A stretch of DNA of 39,868 nucleotides from an uncultured Roseburia sp. (GCA_910577925.1 CAJTOI010000027.1:1-39868), one strand, 5' to 3'; counted from the first letter of the stretch, positions 25,203-33,993 are shown. The notes: generated by a model from the letters alone, not told the origin. Translations and numbers: made by a program.

Positions 25203-26201
25203 TTACATAATACAGCTTGCCCAGCCGATCACGGCAAGCCGGTTGTCGCTGCCGCGCCGGATCCAGACTTCCAGAGAAATCTTTTTTCTGCCGTCCGCGA
25301 GCGTTTCCACGTCCGTCACTGCGCCGTTTAGCGTGATCGGCTCAAACACTTTTACCGTAGCGATAAACTTGGTGCGCAGCCACCCGTCTGTAAAAAATGC
25401 CTTGCCGAAAAATGTGCTGAGCAGGTGCGTGAGCGCACAGAACATCTGCGCGCCCTGGATGATCGGGATGTTCAGATTTCCCTTGCGCGCCATCTCCCTG
25501 TTATTGTGAATATTGGTGATAAACTCTCCGACGCGCGAGTAGACGGCGGCCTGCTCTGCGGTGATGCATTTTTCAGTCGGCGTTACGGCGTCCCCGACCC
25601 TGATATCGTCTGTCACGCGCGCAAGATAGCGTGCGTCCGGTGCGGCTGTGCCGCTCACGCGCTTTTCGGGCGTCGCGGATGCACGTCCGCTGATATCGCC
25701 GGGAATCGTCTTTAAGATCTCCACCCCGCGGTGACGGATGATCGTGCGTCCGTCCGCGCCTTTTGCCTCGGCTTCCATCACGACATACCCCTGCCCGCGC
25801 AGCACATAGGATTCCACGTATTCTCCTTCCAGAGTCACGGTCTCGTCGATGCGGGCCGGATTTTCGAACCAGATCTGTTCTTCGGTGTGCAGGCCGATCA
25901 CATGGCTCGGCCGGTATACCGTTGTAAACAGCTGCACCAGATCATTGACTAAAAGACCGGCCTGTCCGATGCGCGTCCCGCCGTAAAACGGACTTTCCGA
26001 GAGATTCCAGGGCGAATACTCGTCCACCTCAAACGCGTAGCGTTTAATCTTGTGATCGTCGACGACAAGCCGTACCGGACCGAGATGCTCCGGAATCTTA
26101 AGATTTTCAAATTCCGGCTCCTTTAAGCCGGCCTCCAGATCGTCTTCGGTGTCCGCGCGGCGCGGGTCCGTGATGTCTCTCCAAATCGTTTTTTCATCCA
26201 T
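25203..26201 (-). CDS. MaoC-like double-hotdog protein 1 (acyl-CoA hydratase/dehydratase-like)
   Basis: A 332-residue protein when started at ATG 26201, which has AAGGGGG upstream; the longer frame to 26249 would overlap the NifU-like gene. Two hotdog folds are expected (about 35-165 and 200-330), as in FAS1-like dehydratase/MaoC proteins that hydrate enoyl-CoA or mesaconyl/itaconyl-CoA. It shares VIGLHTEEQIWFENPA and GQGYV...GRTIIRHRGVEI with the protein at 35169-36110 (VVGLHTQEELWFHNPA), so the two are paralogues. The standard D-x-N-P-x-H dyad is not intact: the first domain reads DEYSPWN, the second EFITNIH, which keeps only the His. Either the chemistry differs or the partner supplies residues. 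Confidence 0.82.
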   Translation of the reverse strand: MDEKTIWRDITDPRRADTEDDLEAGLKEPEFENLKIPEHLGPVRLVVDDHKIKRYAFEVDEYSPWNLSESPFYGGTRIGQAGLLVNDLVQLFTTVYRPSHVIGLHTEEQIWFENPARIDETVTLEGEYVESYVLRGQGYVVMEAEAKGADGRTIIRHRGVEILKTIPGDISGRASATPEKRVSGTAAPDARYLARVTDDIRVGDAVTPTEKCITAEQAAVYSRVGEFITNIHNNREMARKGNLNIPIIQGAQMFCALTHLLSTFFGKAFFTDGWLRTKFIATVKVFEPITLNGAVTDVETLADGRKKISLEVWIRRGSDNRLAVIGWASCIM

Positions 26202-26223
26202 TTGTAGTTCCCCCTTTTCATGA

Positions 26224-26538
26224 TTAAAACGCTTCTCTTTTTGTTTCATTCCCGTTCTTTTTTGTTAAGATAGCCCTGGCAAATTCGTACAGTGCGGGGC
26301 TGACCTCCTCCTGCAGCTTTACGTCGCGTACCGCGCCGCAGTGCGCGGTTACCTGTTCTTTCACGATGCTCTCGAGCGTGTATTTTGCGGAAGGACAGCC
26401 GCTGCAGTGCCCGGTCAGCCGCACATAGGCAGTCCCGTCTTTGATGCAGGCGAGCTGCACATTTCCTCCGTGTTCCCTTAAGGAGGGGCGCACATATGCT
26501 TCGAGGACCGCCTCGACATTCTGTGTTGTCTCTTCCAT
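26224..26538 (-). CDS. NifU C-terminal-domain-like Fe-S scaffold protein
   Basis: A 104-residue protein of the NifU/Nfu scaffold type. The motif TGHCSGCPSAKYTL with Cys45 and Cys48 is the cluster-binding CxxC, preceded by the family stretch REHGGNVQLA. It is joined to the upstream abfT gene by TAATG (stop and start overlap). AbfD, two genes upstream, needs a [4Fe-4S] cluster held by three Cys and one His, so a dedicated scaffold or carrier for that cluster is the natural reading. Its presence inside a CoA-thioester operon is unusual, since Nfu genes normally stand alone or in Suf/Isc clusters. Confidence 0.87.
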   Translation of the reverse strand: MEETTQNVEAVLEAYVRPSLREHGGNVQLACIKDGTAYVRLTGHCSGCPSAKYTLESIVKEQVTAHCGAVRDVKLQEEVSPALYEFARAILTKKNGNETKREAF

Positions 26539-27878
26539 TACATTCCCCTTCTGCCGCAGAGCGGACTCGTGTTTTCGTTCTGATAAGCGCAGTGAAACCT
26601 TTTTTCAAATTCCCGGATTAACGCGGGCCGGAAATCGGGGCGCGCGACGGAGATCAGCGCTTTCGCACGGCCGCGCAGCGTCTTCCCGCGCAGATGTGCA
26701 ATTCCGTATTCTGTCACGATATAGTCCGCATCCGTCCGGGAGGTCGTGACCGCGGCGCCTTCATTTAAGAGAGGGACGATTTTTGAAATCGTTTTGTCGG
26801 CCGTTGTGGATGCGATCGCGATAATGGAACGTCCGCCTCTGCTCAGCCTTGCCCCTCTGACAAAGTCAACCTGTCCGCCGATGCCGGAAATCTGGGTGAG
26901 TCCGATGCTCTCGGAAGCGACCTGTCCCATCAGATCTACCTGCACGCAGGAGTTAATCGATACGAGATTATCGTTTTTGCCGATTACATACGGGTCGTTC
27001 ACATAGTCTACCGGGAACAGGTTGAGTCCCGGATTGTCATCCGCATAGTCGTACAGGCGCTTGGTACCCATCAGGAAGGTCGCGACGGTTTTGCCCGGAT
27101 GGAAATTCTTCCGCGCGTTGGTGATCACACCGTGCTCGATCAGTTCGACCACGCCGTCCGAGATCATCTCCGAGTGGATTCCGAGATCCTTTTTGTCTTT
27201 CAAAAATAAAAGCACTGCATCCGGTATCGCTCCGATTCCGAGCTGGAGAGTATCGCCGTCCCGGATGAGTTTTGCGCAGTTTTCCCCGATGGCTTTTTCC
27301 ACGTCTCCGATTTTGGGAGGCGCGAGCTCTAAGACCGGATGATCGCTTCGCACGAAGCTGTCAATTTCCGACACGTGCAGAGCGGTATTTCCGTGACACC
27401 GGGGCATTCGGCCGTTTACCTGCGCGATTACCCGCTTTGCCCGTTTTGCCGCGGGCAGCGTGTAGTCCACCGAGACTCCGCAGCTCACATATCCGTGTCT
27501 GTCCGGCTCCGATACCTGGATGATCGCCACATCGACGGGGAGCAGCTCGTCAAAGAGACCCGGAACCTCATGGAAGCAGCAGGGAGTAAAATCCGCCCTT
27601 CCGTCTTTTACGGCTCCTTTTGTCAGTCCTCCGAGAAAGAGTGCGTTTAACCGGAAATGACCCTCTGCCTCCGGTTCGGCAAACGCTGCGTTCCCCATGG
27701 GAACGAGCTGTATGATCTCCACGTCTTTGTAATCGTCTTTGTGTGCGGCAAGCACATCGGTAATCGCAATGGGAACTCCGACCGCGTGGCCAAGTACCAC
27801 GCGGTCTCCGGAGTGGATCAGCCGGATGGCTTCCTCGGCGGTCATGCTCCGCCGCTCATACAATTCCTGCCATTTCAT
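26538..27878 (-). CDS. abfT: 4-hydroxybutyrate CoA-transferase (AbfT/Cat2 type)
   Basis: A 446-residue acetyl-CoA hydrolase/transferase family protein. ATG 27878 is 8 bases after AGGAGG; a GTG at 27887 would overlap that site. The catalytic Glu is Glu237 in LGIHSEMISDG, preceded by the CoA-site loop LQLGIGAIPDAVL. The C-terminus has TEYGIAHLRGKTLRGRAKAL, close to 4-hydroxybutyrate CoA-transferases of Clostridium. It transfers CoA from acetyl-CoA (or another acyl-CoA) to 4-hydroxybutyrate. It sits 18 bases after abfD and upstream of the NifU-like gene; the neighbours make the 4-hydroxybutyrate assignment strong, although itaconate-type transferases are related. Confidence 0.9.
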   Translation of the reverse strand: MKWQELYERRSMTAEEAIRLIHSGDRVVLGHAVGVPIAITDVLAAHKDDYKDVEIIQLVPMGNAAFAEPEAEGHFRLNALFLGGLTKGAVKDGRADFTPCCFHEVPGLFDELLPVDVAIIQVSEPDRHGYVSCGVSVDYTLPAAKRAKRVIAQVNGRMPRCHGNTALHVSEIDSFVRSDHPVLELAPPKIGDVEKAIGENCAKLIRDGDTLQLGIGAIPDAVLLFLKDKKDLGIHSEMISDGVVELIEHGVITNARKNFHPGKTVATFLMGTKRLYDYADDNPGLNLFPVDYVNDPYVIGKNDNLVSINSCVQVDLMGQVASESIGLTQISGIGGQVDFVRGARLSRGGRSIIAIASTTADKTISKIVPLLNEGAAVTTSRTDADYIVTEYGIAHLRGKTLRGRAKALISVARPDFRPALIREFEKRFHCAYQNENTSPLCGRRGM

Positions 27879-27896
27879 TGGCTCCACCTCCTGTTA

Positions 27897-29348
27897 TCAT
27901 TCCCGGATTTTTGCTATTTTTTTCGCAAGCTCCTTTTTTGCGGGGAGATTGCCCTGGCGCGATATCATAATGCGCTGCGCCTGCGGGCTTCCGGCCCCGT
28001 GCAGAGATTCGGTGCGGTAGCCTACCGCCGCGGTTCCGAGACAGAGATTCTCGATCAGGCGCAGGATGCGGAGTCTGTTTTCCACGCTGACGCCCTTTGC
28101 GCCTTTCATATATTTTTCCACATAGGGACCGACAATCGGGCTGCGCAGGTCCGCCTCCGAGGGAGCCGTCACGACGATGCCTCCGGCGATATCCTCCGCC
28201 AGACGCGCAATCTCATAGGGGAACCGCGTTACGTTCTGCTTGCAGACGTTTGCGAGCAGCAGATTGATCATATAATTGCCCGACTCCGTGGGTGCTCCCT
28301 CCGCGGAACATGCGATACCGCAGCAGTATAAGGTCTCGTTCAGGTGGGTCATTTCGATGAGTTTGTCTTTGATATGGGATGCCTTTGCACAGCCGTTGTA
28401 ATCGGCGGCCACCGCCGCAGCCCCGATCAGGACATCGCCGACGCCGACTTTGCAGCCGCCGTAGCTCTGTCTGTGGTAGCCTGCGAACCGTTCCACCAGC
28501 ATGCCGGCAAACTCTGTCTCGCCGTTTAAAAAGATGCGGTCATTCGGCACGAATACGTCGTTGAACACGACTAAGGCTTCCACGCCGCCGAATTCGCTGT
28601 TTCCCACATCCAATTCGGAGCCTTCGGTCTTGCGGGTGTCGCAGGACTGTCTTCCGATAATCATGATGACGCCTTCGGCGTCTGTGGGAACGGCAAAGGA
28701 TACGGCGTATGCTTTGTCTTCCGGCCCCATGGATACGGTCGGCATCACGATCATTTCCTGTGAGTTGATCGCGCCGGTCTGATGTGCTTTTGCCCCGCGC
28801 ACTACGATTCCGTCCGGTCGCTGCTCCACGATGCGCAGATACATATCCGGGTCCTCCTGCGCGTGCGGCGCAAGCCCCCGGTCCCCTTTCGGGTCCGTCA
28901 TCGCGCCGTCGACCGTGAAATCATGCTCCTGGCAGTATGCCGCGTATGCGGTAAAGTTTTTGTGATAGTCTGTCCCGTATTTTTTGTCGATTTCAAAGGT
29001 GGTACTGTAGACGGCATTAAATGCATCCATGCCCACGCACCGCTGGAAGCACGACGCGGTCTGCTGTCCTAAAAGCCGCTGCATTTTTACTTTTTTGACC
29101 AGGTCTTCCGCGCTCTGGTGGATATGTAAAAACCGGTTTATTTTTTCCCCGGTAAATGAGGAGGTCGCCGTCATCAGCTCCTGGTATTCCGGATTCTGTG
29201 CAAGGTCATAGGTCGCTTTTACGGAGTTCAGCGACGGCCGTAAGATCGGATCGTCGATCGGGTTGTCGATTTTTTTTCCGAACATATATACCTGAAGATT
29301 CAGTTTCCGCATGCTTTCCACATACGCATCCCCTGTCATCATTGCCAT
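27897..29348 (-). CDS. abfD: 4-hydroxybutyryl-CoA dehydratase / vinylacetyl-CoA isomerase
   Basis: A 483-residue FAD and [4Fe-4S] enzyme that dehydrates 4-hydroxybutyryl-CoA to crotonyl-CoA by a radical mechanism. The cluster ligands known from C. aminobutyricum are all present: Cys100 and Cys104 (SCFQRC), His292 and Cys299 (YHRQSYGGC). The start is MAMMTGDAYVESMRKLN, with GGAG about 9 bases upstream. The flavin region contains GAKAHQTGAINSQEM and GNSEFGG. Length is normal. It follows 4-hydroxybutyrate dehydrogenase and precedes abfT, so three consecutive genes cover succinic semialdehyde to crotonyl-CoA. The enzyme is oxygen sensitive, in line with an anaerobic host. Confidence 0.96.
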   Translation of the reverse strand: MAMMTGDAYVESMRKLNLQVYMFGKKIDNPIDDPILRPSLNSVKATYDLAQNPEYQELMTATSSFTGEKINRFLHIHQSAEDLVKKVKMQRLLGQQTASCFQRCVGMDAFNAVYSTTFEIDKKYGTDYHKNFTAYAAYCQEHDFTVDGAMTDPKGDRGLAPHAQEDPDMYLRIVEQRPDGIVVRGAKAHQTGAINSQEMIVMPTVSMGPEDKAYAVSFAVPTDAEGVIMIIGRQSCDTRKTEGSELDVGNSEFGGVEALVVFNDVFVPNDRIFLNGETEFAGMLVERFAGYHRQSYGGCKVGVGDVLIGAAAVAADYNGCAKASHIKDKLIEMTHLNETLYCCGIACSAEGAPTESGNYMINLLLANVCKQNVTRFPYEIARLAEDIAGGIVVTAPSEADLRSPIVGPYVEKYMKGAKGVSVENRLRILRLIENLCLGTAAVGYRTESLHGAGSPQAQRIMISRQGNLPAKKELAKKIAKIRE

Positions 29349-29391
29349 AGTGTTCTTCTCCTTTTCTGTGAGTGTCGGATTTTGCGCGGGC

Positions 29392-30504
29392 CTAAAATAG
29401 CTCGCGGTAGATTTTTAAGATTCTGTCTCTGTCAAATTCCGCAAAATTGTTGACGAGCAGCCGCTGCTGATTTTCAAGCACGGAGTCCGTGAACCGTTCT
29501 ATTTCGTTCTCTTTCATCCCGTATGCGCGCAGCGGCTTTTTGGGCAGCAGGACGTTTAAGAGTTTTTCCGTCTCATCGTAGACATCTGGGATCCGGCAGC
29601 CTATGAGATCGGCGATAAACCGGTTCAGTTTTAAAAGCTCACCCTCCGGCCTCAGTTCCATATAGTTTTTCAGGACCCCGGTAAACATGGCGTAATTGGA
29701 TTCCCCATGCGGCACATGATAAACGGCGCCGAGGGGATAGCTTAGGGCGTGGACTGCGGCGCAGCCCGCATTGCCGAATGCGATTCCCGCATAGTTGCTC
29801 GCCGTAAGGAAATCGTCAAGCAGCATAAGGCGTGCGCCGGGTCCCTTTTCGGCGATTTCCAGATAACCTTTTAAGATCATCTCGATCGCCCGGTAGCCGA
29901 ACATTCGAGTCGTTGCGGTTGCCTTTGGCGAGAGGCTTGATTCCACCGCGTGCACCAGAGCGTCGATAGAGCTTGCGGCAAATACGCCAAACGGCAGTCC
30001 CGACAAAAGCTCTGGAATCAGCACGGCCGCGTCGGCGTACATTTCGTCGACGGCCAGCCCTTTTTTCGTGCCCCTGCTTATGAGCGCCAGAATCGCGATA
30101 TTTGTCACTTCGCTCCCGGTGCCGCAGGTGGTGGGTACGAGAATAAGTTTTTTGTTTTTTTTAATCGGAAGCTTTCCGTCATAGAGATCCAAAACCGGCG
30201 AAACCTGCTTTAATGCGAACAGCTTTGCGAGGTCGAGCACCGTGCCTCCGCCGACGGCGATGATCCGCTTCGGCTCCCCTTTGATGTCCTTTAAGATTGC
30301 CTCTGCCATCTCGTCCGTGGGTTCTCCCGCGCCGTAATTTTCCTGGCAGATCACGTCGCATTCCAGGTCGAGCGCGCCGAAATGCGGCCGGTAGATGTAT
30401 TCGTTTGTGAGGATCAAATCTCCTTTTTGCAGCCGGAAGGCTTCTGCAAATTCTTTTGCCGAGTCGTATTTATAGATCTCGGGTCTGACAGATAATTCTT
30501 TCAT
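29392..30504 (-). CDS. 4hbD: 4-hydroxybutyrate dehydrogenase (iron-type alcohol dehydrogenase)
   Basis: A 370-residue group III (iron-containing) alcohol dehydrogenase that closely resembles 4-hydroxybutyrate dehydrogenase of C. kluyveri over its whole length: same start pattern (PEIYKYDSAKEFAEAF), the NAD loop IIAVGGGTVLDLAK, PTTCGTGSEVT, the metal-site segments DALVHAVES, AVHALSYPLG and YHVPHGESN, and the end QQRLLVNNFAEFDRD. It reduces succinic semialdehyde to 4-hydroxybutyrate with NAD(P)H. It lies directly upstream of abfD. GAGGA precedes ATG 30504. Confidence 0.93.
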   Translation of the reverse strand: MKELSVRPEIYKYDSAKEFAEAFRLQKGDLILTNEYIYRPHFGALDLECDVICQENYGAGEPTDEMAEAILKDIKGEPKRIIAVGGGTVLDLAKLFALKQVSPVLDLYDGKLPIKKNKKLILVPTTCGTGSEVTNIAILALISRGTKKGLAVDEMYADAAVLIPELLSGLPFGVFAASSIDALVHAVESSLSPKATATTRMFGYRAIEMILKGYLEIAEKGPGARLMLLDDFLTASNYAGIAFGNAGCAAVHALSYPLGAVYHVPHGESNYAMFTGVLKNYMELRPEGELLKLNRFIADLIGCRIPDVYDETEKLLNVLLPKKPLRAYGMKENEIERFTDSVLENQQRLLVNNFAEFDRDRILKIYRELF

Positions 30505-30518
30505 AATTTCCTCGTTTC

Positions 30519-31328
30519 TTATCCCAGCAGAATCCGGTTGGGATCTATTTTGTTCCGTAGAAGCGCAAGTTCCTTATCCGAAGGCGCAGCGGTTTCGGGC
30601 ACGGCGGAGAGATCTCCCAGCGCAAATCCAGTGTTGTCGATCACGTCCTGCGCAGTGACGCCCGGGTGGATGGACTCCACAAATATTTTCCCGTCTTCGT
30701 CAAAGGAAAAAATGCACAGCGGCGTAAAGATTTTGCATGGGCCGCTGCCCGTAAGACCCAGTTCTTTTCGCCCGGCGCGCCCGCCCGGGAAACCGACGCC
30801 CGAGATATGGTCGATCTGCTCCGTAAAGCACCGTTTCTCGTGGTGCGGCATCATGATATATTCCCGGCCGAATACCGCCAGATGTTCCGGCAGGAAAATC
30901 GGGCCGACCAGTGCGACCTTCGGCTTCTCGTGAGAGCCGATACAGGTGCAGTTTATATTTCCTTCCGGGTCTACCTGGACGCCGGAACAGAAAGCAAAAT
31001 CAATCTCACCGATGCGGTGCGACCAGGGGCCGGGCCAGGTGGTCATCTGTGCCTCGCACGGCAGGTTCAGCAGTTCATTGCCGTATTCGGAGGACGGAAG
31101 CCGTGTGAGTGCGCTGAGATCGGGATTTACGCACCAGCCGGCGAGCAGGATCGTCAGATCCGGCGCATGTGTCAGCCGTGCGAGCTGCATCGCGGCAAGC
31201 GGGATATTTGTAATGTAGGTCGCGGCCGCTTTTCCCGTGGCGAGTCCGGTAAATCCGACCTCGCCGTTGCGAAATGTGTGTGCCAGACGAACGGTAAGCA
31301 GTTCCTCCAGTGTAAAACGTTTTTCCAT
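30519..31328 (-). CDS. GctB-like subunit lacking the catalytic Glu (possible CoA-ester hydrolase/lyase)
   Basis: A 269-residue relative of CoA-transferase subunit B. Compared with the active paralogue at 22638-23399, APDLKLIYESGAID lines up with APDLTILLAGWCVN, so the thioester-forming Glu is Ala63 here. Other parts are retained (DFAFCSGVQVDPEGNINCTCIGSH, GRKELGLTGSGPCKIFTPL). In the same fold, IpdAB of steroid-degrading actinobacteria lost this Glu and acts as a carbon-carbon hydrolase on a CoA ester. The start codon follows directly on the stop of its A-subunit gene. Function as a transferase is doubtful; a hydrolase or ring/chain-cleaving role is possible. Confidence 0.85.
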   Translation of the reverse strand: MEKRFTLEELLTVRLAHTFRNGEVGFTGLATGKAAATYITNIPLAAMQLARLTHAPDLTILLAGWCVNPDLSALTRLPSSEYGNELLNLPCEAQMTTWPGPWSHRIGEIDFAFCSGVQVDPEGNINCTCIGSHEKPKVALVGPIFLPEHLAVFGREYIMMPHHEKRCFTEQIDHISGVGFPGGRAGRKELGLTGSGPCKIFTPLCIFSFDEDGKIFVESIHPGVTAQDVIDNTGFALGDLSAVPETAAPSDKELALLRNKIDPNRILLG

Positions 31329-32216
31329 TTACCTCACCTCCAGCGTTTTTGGACGGGTTTCCCCGATCAGAGACAGATATTCTGCGAAATCCTTTGTGCC
31401 GCGGATATATTTGTCCAGATAAGCCTCAAATGCTTCTTCATCTGCGGAGGCATTCACGTAAGCTTCGTAGTGTGCGGCATCCTCCTCCGTGCAGGAGAGG
31501 GTAGGAGTGGGATGGCTTCCGAGGGGCACATGACAGACGGCCGCCGTGCGGAAAGCAGGTATCAGAGTCAGATGAGGACTCTTTTTGATTTCCTCCGTGT
31601 CCGCGAGCTCCTCCACGGTGACGATCAGATTTTTGCAGGAGCGGGCCATATCCACGTTTAGATACTGCGGCAGCATGCTGCGCTCCTGTATCTGGATATT
31701 TCCGTATTTGTCGCCCCGCCATGCATGGATTACGACAACGTCTGGCTTTGCGGCGGGCACCGCCCACGCCTGCTTTCCGGTTACGGGGCAGGTGAACGGG
31801 ACGATCTGCGGATTGTCGCGCGCGACGTCATTGCCGCCGAGGAAGTAGACCGGCCAGAAGGGCATGCCCTCCCTGTCTGCCCGGAATCTGTCCCATGCCA
31901 GCATTTCCGGGTAGTGCACGACTTTCAGCTTACCGTTTTGCAGTGCGCGGCGGTAATTCTGCGCCAGCCCGTATTTTTCCAGACCTACATAGGAGGTTTC
32001 AATCGCTGCGACGCATCCCGCGCCGATGAGCATATCCGCCTCGATCGAGTTTACGCACCCGACAATGGTCAGATTTTTGATTCCGGCCCGGATGATCTGC
32101 TGTGCGGCGGCCATCGGTTTCTGATATACCGCGAATCCGCCGAAGGCGATGCGGGCGCCTTCCGGGATGGCGGAGACCGCCTCTTCGAGTGAACAGAGTT
32201 TTACGGTTCTTTCCAA
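31329..32216 (-). CDS. GctA-like subunit A, partner of the Glu-less B subunit
   Basis: A 295-residue protein if translation begins at TTG 32216, where AGGTGAT lies 4 bases upstream; GTG 32225 is an alternative, and a longer frame to TTG 32303 would run inside the preceding gene. The start choice is therefore uncertain. The glycine loop IAFGGFAVYQKP and HAWRGDKYGNIQIQ are family landmarks. With the 32216 start, Glu104 stands in HYPEMLAWDRF where the other A subunit has His104. IpdA, the A subunit of a known hydrolase of this fold, has an essential Glu near this position (Glu105). An acid gained in A together with the one lost in B fits a shift from transferase to hydrolase chemistry. Confidence 0.83.
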   Translation of the reverse strand: MERTVKLCSLEEAVSAIPEGARIAFGGFAVYQKPMAAAQQIIRAGIKNLTIVGCVNSIEADMLIGAGCVAAIETSYVGLEKYGLAQNYRRALQNGKLKVVHYPEMLAWDRFRADREGMPFWPVYFLGGNDVARDNPQIVPFTCPVTGKQAWAVPAAKPDVVVIHAWRGDKYGNIQIQERSMLPQYLNVDMARSCKNLIVTVEELADTEEIKKSPHLTLIPAFRTAAVCHVPLGSHPTPTLSCTEEDAAHYEAYVNASADEEAFEAYLDKYIRGTKDFAEYLSLIGETRPKTLEVR

Positions 32217-32265
32217 ATGTATCACCTTACCTTTTCTGATTTCGTATTTCGATTGTTTTATCGGC

Positions 32266-33924
32266 TTAGAAACAGGACGGCCATACCGTATAGCTTCCGT
32301 CAAGCTTTACTTCGATCATAAACGGCCCCTCTGCGGCGCGCGCCTGTTCCATTGCAGCGGCAAGCTCAGAGGCTTTGCGCACGATAGTTCCGCCGTAACC
32401 GAGGGCTTTTGCGATATCCACGTAATCGATGGGCGGAAATTCGACGCCGATATAATTTTCCGTGCCTGTCTTAAATTTTTCTTCCTGCTTGATATTGCCG
32501 TAAGCGTCGTCATTTACGAGAAGTACGATAACATTAAGTTTTTCCCGGGAGATGGTCTCCAATTCGCCGAGCGTCATGCCGAGCGAACCGTCGCCGAGCA
32601 GTGCGATTACGTCGCGCTCCGGCGCGGCTTCCTTACAGCCGAGCGCCGCGCCCAAGGCAAAGCCCATGTTGCCGAAGTTTACCGGCTTCATGCAGGTCGT
32701 GCCCTCCGGAAATTCCGTGATATGCGCCCATGCTCCGGGGTTTCCTGCGTCCACGACAAAGATGCCGTCTTTCTTTAAGCACTTGCCAAGCTCCATGTGC
32801 AGAGCGATCGGAGGTACCGGGGTGGCATTTGTATCGGCGATCGGTCCTGTGAACACGCCTTTTGCCCATTCTTCCTTGCGCGCGAAAATCTCATTGCGGT
32901 AAGCCGGATCCGCCGTGTAATGTTTTGCTTTGAGCTCATCGGTCAAAAGCTGCAGACCGATCTTTGCGTCTCCGTTTACGCCGACGCTCACGGGATAATG
33001 GCGGCCGATATTTTCGGGGATCATGTCAAACTGAATCAGATTTTTTGCTTTCAGCTCCCAGCGGTTCGTGCTGATCGCAGTCAGGGAAGAGCCGACAACG
33101 ATGACGCAGTCTGCCTCTTCGATCGCAGCTTTGCTGATCTCGCTTCCGTGGCGGCTGCGAGGTCCCACGAGATTCCGAAAAGAGCTCTCGATCGCGGCTA
33201 GCCCGTTATAGGTAGTTACCACAGGCGCTTCAAGCAGCGTGGAGAGTGCCTTTACTTCTTCTTTGGCATGCGCAAGCTTTACGCCGTTGCCGATCCACAT
33301 ACAAATTTTTTTGCTCTTCATAATATTGTCGGCCGCGGCCTCGATCGAAGCTCTGCTCGGAATGGAGTCTGCCGCAAAACAATAGGAAGCAGGGTCTTCC
33401 GGAATGTACGGAGCGGTCTGATTTTCTACGACGTCCCGATAAAAATCAACGACGACAGGACCCGGGCGACCGGTTTTGGCTACGCGGTATGCCTCGCGCA
33501 TTGCCCATGCCAGGCAGCTGATATCGCGTACCGGAATATACTTTTTGCAGAGACTGCCGAGCAGAAGCTGATGGTCTCCCTCCTGCGCGTCCCCGCGTCC
33601 CGCGTCCGGCAGCTTATTCTGGAATACCAGCGCGATCACCGGACTGGAATCCCGGAGTGCTCCGCCGAGGCCGGTAATGAGGTTTGTCGCCCCCGGGCCG
33701 GTTGTTGCCAGACAGATACCGGGTTCCCCCGTTAGACGTCCGTAGCCGTCTGCGGCAACGGCGGCGCCGTTCTCGTGCCGTGTGTGAACAAAGCGGATTT
33801 TAGAGTCATACATTGCATTGTTGACGGATAACGTCTGACCGCCCGGAATACCGAATACGACCTTCGCACCGAATTCTTCCATGATTTTGACTGCAAGCTG
33901 ACCACCTGTGTACATGTTTTGCAT
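32266..33924 (-). CDS. ThDP-dependent 2-oxoacid decarboxylase-like enzyme (acetolactate-synthase fold)
   Basis: A 552-residue thiamine diphosphate enzyme. ATG 33924 is 7 bases after GGAGGG; an ATG at 33939 overlaps that site. N-terminal domain: VFGIPGGQTLSVN and the cofactor-activating Glu51 in HTRHENGAAVAADGYGR, then TGPGATNLITGLGGALRDSSPV. C-terminal domain: the Mg-ThDP motif GDGSLGMTLGELE...NDDAYGNI. It resembles acetolactate synthase, but there is no small regulatory subunit nearby and no branched-chain gene. It is first in the operon, upstream of the 4-hydroxybutyrate genes. Decarboxylation of 2-oxoglutarate to succinic semialdehyde, as done by an acetolactate-synthase-like enzyme in cyanobacteria, would feed the dehydrogenase directly. 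That substrate is an inference; a CoA-lyase of the oxalyl/2-hydroxyacyl-CoA type is the alternative. Confidence 0.85.
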   Translation of the reverse strand: MQNMYTGGQLAVKIMEEFGAKVVFGIPGGQTLSVNNAMYDSKIRFVHTRHENGAAVAADGYGRLTGEPGICLATTGPGATNLITGLGGALRDSSPVIALVFQNKLPDAGRGDAQEGDHQLLLGSLCKKYIPVRDISCLAWAMREAYRVAKTGRPGPVVVDFYRDVVENQTAPYIPEDPASYCFAADSIPSRASIEAAADNIMKSKKICMWIGNGVKLAHAKEEVKALSTLLEAPVVTTYNGLAAIESSFRNLVGPRSRHGSEISKAAIEEADCVIVVGSSLTAISTNRWELKAKNLIQFDMIPENIGRHYPVSVGVNGDAKIGLQLLTDELKAKHYTADPAYRNEIFARKEEWAKGVFTGPIADTNATPVPPIALHMELGKCLKKDGIFVVDAGNPGAWAHITEFPEGTTCMKPVNFGNMGFALGAALGCKEAAPERDVIALLGDGSLGMTLGELETISREKLNVIVLLVNDDAYGNIKQEEKFKTGTENYIGVEFPPIDYVDIAKALGYGGTIVRKASELAAAMEQARAAEGPFMIEVKLDGSYTVWPSCF

Positions 33925-33993
33925 ACAATTACCCTCCATTGTCTTATTTTTTGTAGATAAACGGGATTGTTTATCTTATTTTTGTATGATTGT

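Noticed and set aside
30666..31661. Long open frame on the + strand opposite the second GctAB-like pair
   Set aside because: It is antisense to two well-supported CoA-transferase genes, has no ribosome site, and its translation has no recognisable fold. It is a by-product of GC-rich codon use.
32217..32303. N-terminal extension of the second GctA-like protein to TTG 32303
   Set aside because: It would lie partly inside the preceding ThDP gene, has no ribosome site, and the family begins near the 32216 start.
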